Assembly: GCA_009776345.1 (NCBI GenBank)
Contig: WRLS01000008.1
Location: 1-25,251, forward strand
Direction of reading: 5' to 3'
Origin: Oscillospiraceae bacterium
GTDB taxonomy: Bacteria; Bacillota; Clostridia; Oscillospirales; Ruminococcaceae
Length of the DNA: 25,251 nt
Under the pieces are notes generated by a model. The model worked only from the letters and a program-made list of their open reading frames with translations. It did no database searches and was not told the origin of the DNA. Shown here one piece after another: positions 22,471 to 25,251 of this stretch; the stretch's first letter is position 1, and the number at the start of each line of letters is the position of its first letter. A program made the translations under genes and the position numbers.

Positions 22471-23841
22471 TTATTTAACATACGAATACCTCGCCCCATC
22501 GGGAGTATCCTCTAAAACTATCCCCCGGGATTTAAGCAGGTCGCGTATCTCATCCGCGCGCGCGAAATTTTTGTTTTTGCGGGCGGCTTGCCGCTCTTCG
22601 ATCAGCGCTAAAATCTCGCCGTCCGCCTGCTGCGTTACCGGTTCCTCGCCGAGCTTCAGCCCCAAAACCTCGTCGAACTTCATTGCCATGTCGTAAATAT
22701 CCTTGCTTTTTTGCGGCAACCTTGCCATGCCCCATAAAATGCTCAGCGCCTTGGGGATGTTCAGGTCGTCCTCCACGGCTTCGGTAAAGCTTGCCAAATA
22801 CCCGTCTAAATCTACTTTATCCTCCCCGTTTTTATGGGACTGCAAAATGCCGATGAGGCGGCTGTAGGAAACTTTCGCACTCTGCATTGCGTCCCATGTG
22901 AAGTTAAGCTTGCTGCGGTAATGGGCGTTGGCGCAGAAAAAACGGTAGTGCATAGGCGTAAAGCCCTTCGCCGCAAGGTCGCTGAGCAGATAGTTGTTGT
23001 TTAGGCTCTTTGACATTTTGCCGCCGTCAACCAGCAAAAATTCCCCGTGCATCCATACATTTACCGCCGGGCGGCCAAGCAGCGCCTCGCTTTGTGCGAT
23101 TTCGTTTTCATGGTGTACGGGGATATGGTCAACGCCGCCGGTGTGTATATCAAAGACATCGCCCAGGTATTTCCGCGCCATTGCCGAACATTCGATATGC
23201 CAGCCGGGATAGCCCATCCCCCATGGCGAAGGCCACTGCATAAGATGCTCCGGCGGCGCTTTTTTCCATAGGGCGAAATCGGCAGGGTGGCGTTTTTCGT
23301 CGTTGACTTCAACCCGCGCGCCAGCCTGCTGGTCGTCGAGGTTCAGCCGAGAAAGCTTGCCGTAGCCGGGGAATTTCGATATGTCAAAATATATGCCGTC
23401 GCTAATTTCATACCCATAGCCTTTTTGCATCAGCACTTCGACAAATTCTATCATTTCTGCAATATGGTCGGTGGCTTTTGGCGTAAGCTCCGGGCGCAGT
23501 ATATTCAGGCTGTCAATATCGCCGAAGAACGCGGCGGTGTATTCTTCCGCGATTTCGTAGGGGGATTTTTCTTTTTCCCGCGCGGATTTTGCCAGCTTGT
23601 CCTCGCCTTCATCAGCGTCGCTCACCAAATGCCCCACATCGGTTATGTTCATGACGGAAAAAGGCTCCGTCCCCGAAAAGCGCAGGGAGCGCCGCAGCCA
23701 ATCCATAAAAAGGTAGGAGCGCATATTGCCGATATGCGCAAAGCTGTAAACCGTAGGGCCGCAGCAGTACATACCCGCGCGCCCGGGATTTATCGGGGCA
23801 AGCTCCCTCTTTGTGCGGGTAAGTGTGTTGTAGAGTTTCAT
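22471..23841 (-). CDS. cysS: Cysteinyl-tRNA synthetase
   Basis: Class I aminoacyl-tRNA synthetase charging tRNA-Cys. The 456-residue chain has zinc-site cysteine in MYCCGPTVY (24-32), the HIGH-type motif HIGN (36-39), GWHIECSA (213-220), the HHENEIAQS block (243-251), and KMSKS at 275-279. A DALR-type helical domain ends the protein with the RARADEIRDLLKSRGI-like stretch typical of CysS. Its ATG overlaps the cysE stop by 4 bases, so the two are translated together under the T-box leader. Confidence 0.97.
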   Translation of the reverse strand: MKLYNTLTRTKRELAPINPGRAGMYCCGPTVYSFAHIGNMRSYLFMDWLRRSLRFSGTEPFSVMNITDVGHLVSDADEGEDKLAKSAREKEKSPYEIAEEYTAAFFGDIDSLNILRPELTPKATDHIAEMIEFVEVLMQKGYGYEISDGIYFDISKFPGYGKLSRLNLDDQQAGARVEVNDEKRHPADFALWKKAPPEHLMQWPSPWGMGYPGWHIECSAMARKYLGDVFDIHTGGVDHIPVHHENEIAQSEALLGRPAVNVWMHGEFLLVDGGKMSKSLNNNYLLSDLAAKGFTPMHYRFFCANAHYRSKLNFTWDAMQSAKVSYSRLIGILQSHKNGEDKVDLDGYLASFTEAVEDDLNIPKALSILWGMARLPQKSKDIYDMAMKFDEVLGLKLGEEPVTQQADGEILALIEERQAARKNKNFARADEIRDLLKSRGIVLEDTPDGARYSYVK

Positions 23842-24476
23842 GGCAATTCTCCTTTCGAATTTAGCTCCTTTTTCAACTTCCGCACCTCACTGTCAAGCCG
23901 CTTTAGCTCCGTCCAGACAGGGTCGGGGATGTTTACCTGATCGAGCTGGCTTACTTTTCTGCCGTTTAGCTTCACCACTTTAGCGGGGACGCCCACCGCC
24001 GTGGAATTTGCCGGCAGCGGCTGAAGCACAACCGCGTTGGAGGCAATCTTGGCGTTATCGCCGATCTTGAACGGCCCGAGGATTTTCGCGCCGCTCCCCA
24101 CCATTACATTTTTGCCGAGCGTGGGGTGCCGCTTGCCGGTTTCCTTACCTGTGCCGCCGAGCGTCGCGCCTTGATAAATCACGCAGTTGTCACCGACCTC
24201 CGCCGTTTCGCCGATCACAACACCGGCACCGTGGTCAATCAGCACGCCCGTGCCGATTTTCGCGCCCGGGTGTATTTCTATCCCCGTGAAAAGCCTCGCC
24301 GCCTGGGAGATCATCCTCGCGGTAAAGTAAAACCTCTTTTTATACAGCCAATGGGCGGGGCGGTGCAGTAAAATAGCGTGCAGCCCGCTGTATAGCAGCA
24401 AAACTTCCGCCGATGACCGCGCGGCGGGGTCGCGCTCCTTTATAGCCGCGATTTCTTTTTTTAATATGCCCAACAT
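23838..24476 (-). CDS. cysE: Serine O-acetyltransferase
   Basis: Makes O-acetylserine from serine and acetyl-CoA, the first step of cysteine synthesis. At 212 residues it is the shorter, Bacillus-type CysE. A helical N-terminal domain (KERDPAARSSAEVLL) precedes a left-handed beta helix of hexapeptide repeats starting at IHPGAKIG, with the catalytic Asp81-His82 (LIDHGAG) and the acetyl-CoA loop GGTGKETGKRHPTLG. The open frame extends upstream to 24611, but that extension is the T-box antiterminator and terminator, so it is not coding; GGAG 10 bases before the ATG at 24476 fits. It forms an operon with cysS. Confidence 0.95.
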   Translation of the reverse strand: MLGILKKEIAAIKERDPAARSSAEVLLLYSGLHAILLHRPAHWLYKKRFYFTARMISQAARLFTGIEIHPGAKIGTGVLIDHGAGVVIGETAEVGDNCVIYQGATLGGTGKETGKRHPTLGKNVMVGSGAKILGPFKIGDNAKIASNAVVLQPLPANSTAVGVPAKVVKLNGRKVSQLDQVNIPDPVWTELKRLDSEVRKLKKELNSKGELP

Positions 24477-24524
24477 AAGTACAGCGCTCCAAAATAATTT
24501 TTTTACGGCGGCAGGCAACGGCGC

Positions 24525-24561
24525 AAAAACGCCCCCATGCCCAATAAAAGGCACGGAGGCG
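24525..24561 (-). terminator. T-box regulatory terminator
   Basis: CGCCTCCGTGCC (24561-24550) pairs over 12 bases, with two G-T pairs, to GGCATGGGGGCG (24541-24530), followed by five T. Confidence 0.85.
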
Positions 24562-24811
24562 GCAATCCCGCGGTCCCACTCCGGTTTATATCTCAAGGGC
24601 AAAAACCCCACAGCCTTCTAACGCGGGCGGGCGCACCGCGATACTTGCCGTAGCTGCCGCCTCGGCTTTGTCGCGGCGTACTGCCGGGTGCATTTGGGCG
24701 GATGCTTTTTCCCGCGGCCTTCTCAGCCAAGCGGGCTTACCCGCTGTATGGCCGCTCTCTGTCGGGCGCTTCCCGCTTACTTCTCCCGGTACAAACGCAT
24801 TTAAACTATAT
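24525..24811 (-). ncRNA. Cysteine T-box leader upstream of cysE-cysS
   Basis: A tRNA-sensing riboswitch: uncharged tRNA-Cys stabilises an antiterminator and turns on the operon. The T-box core AGTGGGACCGCG is at 24580-24569 (consensus GGGTGGNACCGCG). Stem I shows an ACAGAGAGCGGCC loop near 24755 and GGCTGAGAAGGCC. A UGC specifier, followed by A, can be placed at 24692-24690 in AAAUGCACCC, matching cysteine. An intrinsic terminator ends the leader. The 5' end is set from the promoter; stem boundaries were assigned by eye. Confidence 0.88.
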
Positions 24812-24817
24812 GAACAT

Positions 24818-24846
24818 ATTATATGACATTTCACAAAATTTTGCAA
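24818..24846 (-). promoter_or_regulatory. Promoter of the cysE-cysS operon
   Basis: TTGCAA (24846-24841), a 17-base spacer, perfect TATAAT (24823-24818). Transcription would begin near 24811, at the start of the T-box leader. Confidence 0.8.
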
Positions 24847-24925
24847 CTATTTTTATTTTTACGCCTATCCCCCTTGCGGCAAAGAAAAAAAAGACGCATA
24901 ATATATACATGACCCCGTAGTTGCC

Positions 24926-24949
24926 GTAGGGGCGGGGTCATCCCGCCCG
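24926..24949 (+). repeat. C-family palindrome
   Basis: Same sequence as the unit at 11925-11948 (GTAGGGGCGGGGTCATCCCG plus CCCG). Confidence 0.7.
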
Positions 24950-24951
24950 TC

Positions 24952-25042
24952 ACTCCCTCCGGCGTCTGCGGACGCCACCTCCCTCAGAGAGGAAGGCAAA
25001 GTCCCCCTCTTGAGGGGGATGTCACGAAGTGACAGGGGGAGT
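24952..25042. repeat. E-family element with two different variable hairpins
   Basis: Ends ACTCCC (24952) and GGGAGT (25037) are inverted. From left: GGCGTC-TGCG-GACGCC (24961-24976), CCTCCCTC/GAGG, a 9-base centre, CCCCCTC-TTGA-GGGGG, then TGTCAC-GAA-GTGACA (25020-25034). The layout is the same as that of the 185-bp element at 12978 but with shorter arms and a much shorter centre. Confidence 0.75.
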
Positions 25043-25251
25043 TTATAATACGGTTTCATCTTCGGTTATTTTTCACCGCTCAAGCCGCGGAGGCTCTTCT
25101 TTGTTCGCGCAAAGAAGCAAACGCGCCGGGGAGACCCCGGACCCCCATTTCGACAAATCGCATAGCTTTGTGCCTTTCATCGCGCACGTCATATGCTTTG
25201 CCCTATAATCCGCCCAATCGCTCAGCCGAGCCGAGCTCCAGGTCTCGAACG
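25043..25251 (+). repeat. A-family dispersed repeat, copy 4 (cut by window end)
   Basis: Directly follows the E element, as copy 2 follows a D element. The variable hairpin is CTTCTTTG-TTCGCG-CAAAGAAG (25096-25117), a third sequence at this place. The copy runs to the last base, within the CAGGTCTCGAACG block. Confidence 0.85.

Noticed and set aside
24586..24846. 86-residue minus-strand open frame upstream of cysE
   Set aside because: It covers the T-box stem I region and the promoter and has no ribosome binding site.
1..25251. CRISPR array
   Set aside because: The heptamer arrays and palindromes have no constant repeat with unique spacers of regular length, and no cas gene is present.
25043..25251. 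Insertion sequence with a transposase
   Set aside because: No A copy holds an open frame of transposase size or a DDE or HUH motif; these are non-coding repeats, with any mobilising enzyme elsewhere.

Overview
The window looks like a chromosomal segment of a Clostridia-type Firmicute, probably an uncultured Oscillospiraceae- or Christensenellales-like lineage. The evidence is a cysteine-type T-box leader in front of cysE-cysS, a PadR / HAAS-membrane / DUF4097 operon, PurC and PurF of the clostridial kinds, an ECF-transporter S component beside a pyridoxamine kinase, and strong GGAGG ribosome binding sites. No rRNA, tRNA, CRISPR array, phage gene or transposase was seen.

Layout. 268-2253 (minus): PadR regulator, membrane protein and DUF4097 protein, divergent from birA (2395-3195, plus). 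3271-7515 (plus): a 1414-residue hybrid histidine kinase with two solute-binding domains. 8126-8908 (plus): an SDR oxidoreductase. 8940-11196 (minus): pyridoxamine kinase, ECF S component and a voltage-sensor potassium channel, tightly packed. 11550-11738 (plus): a small protein. 12336-12854 (minus): a Nudix hydrolase. 13372-20399 (minus): a purine cluster read purC-purF-(81-residue membrane protein)-purM-purN-(VOC protein)-purH, with a lipoprotein gene upstream. 20970-22379 (minus): NfeD and its SPFH partner. 22471-24476 (minus): cysE-cysS under a T-box.

The purine genes cover the amidotransferase (PurF), AIR synthetase (PurM), GAR transformylase (PurN), SAICAR synthetase (PurC) and the last two steps (PurH). 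purD, purE, purB and the FGAM synthetase genes are not in the window. cysE-cysS couples cysteine precursor synthesis to charging of tRNA-Cys, with the leader sensing uncharged tRNA. Pyridoxamine kinase and the S component suggest vitamin B6 salvage.

The unusual content is between the genes. Nearly every long intergenic gap is a mosaic of four dispersed non-coding repeat families: (A) a unit of about 300 bp, four copies; (B) tandem heptamers of the type TTTTAGG next to a palindrome; (C) short GTAGGGG...CCCG palindromes; (D/E) paired hairpins built on CCCTCC/GGAGGG. Within A, C and D/E, a hairpin at a fixed place is kept as a structure while its sequence changes between copies, in several cases with compensating changes on both arms. 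B arrays lie directly on gene ends and supply the stop codons of the kinase, purN and SPFH genes, and an E unit encodes the tail of the Nudix protein. No mobilising gene for these repeats is in the window.
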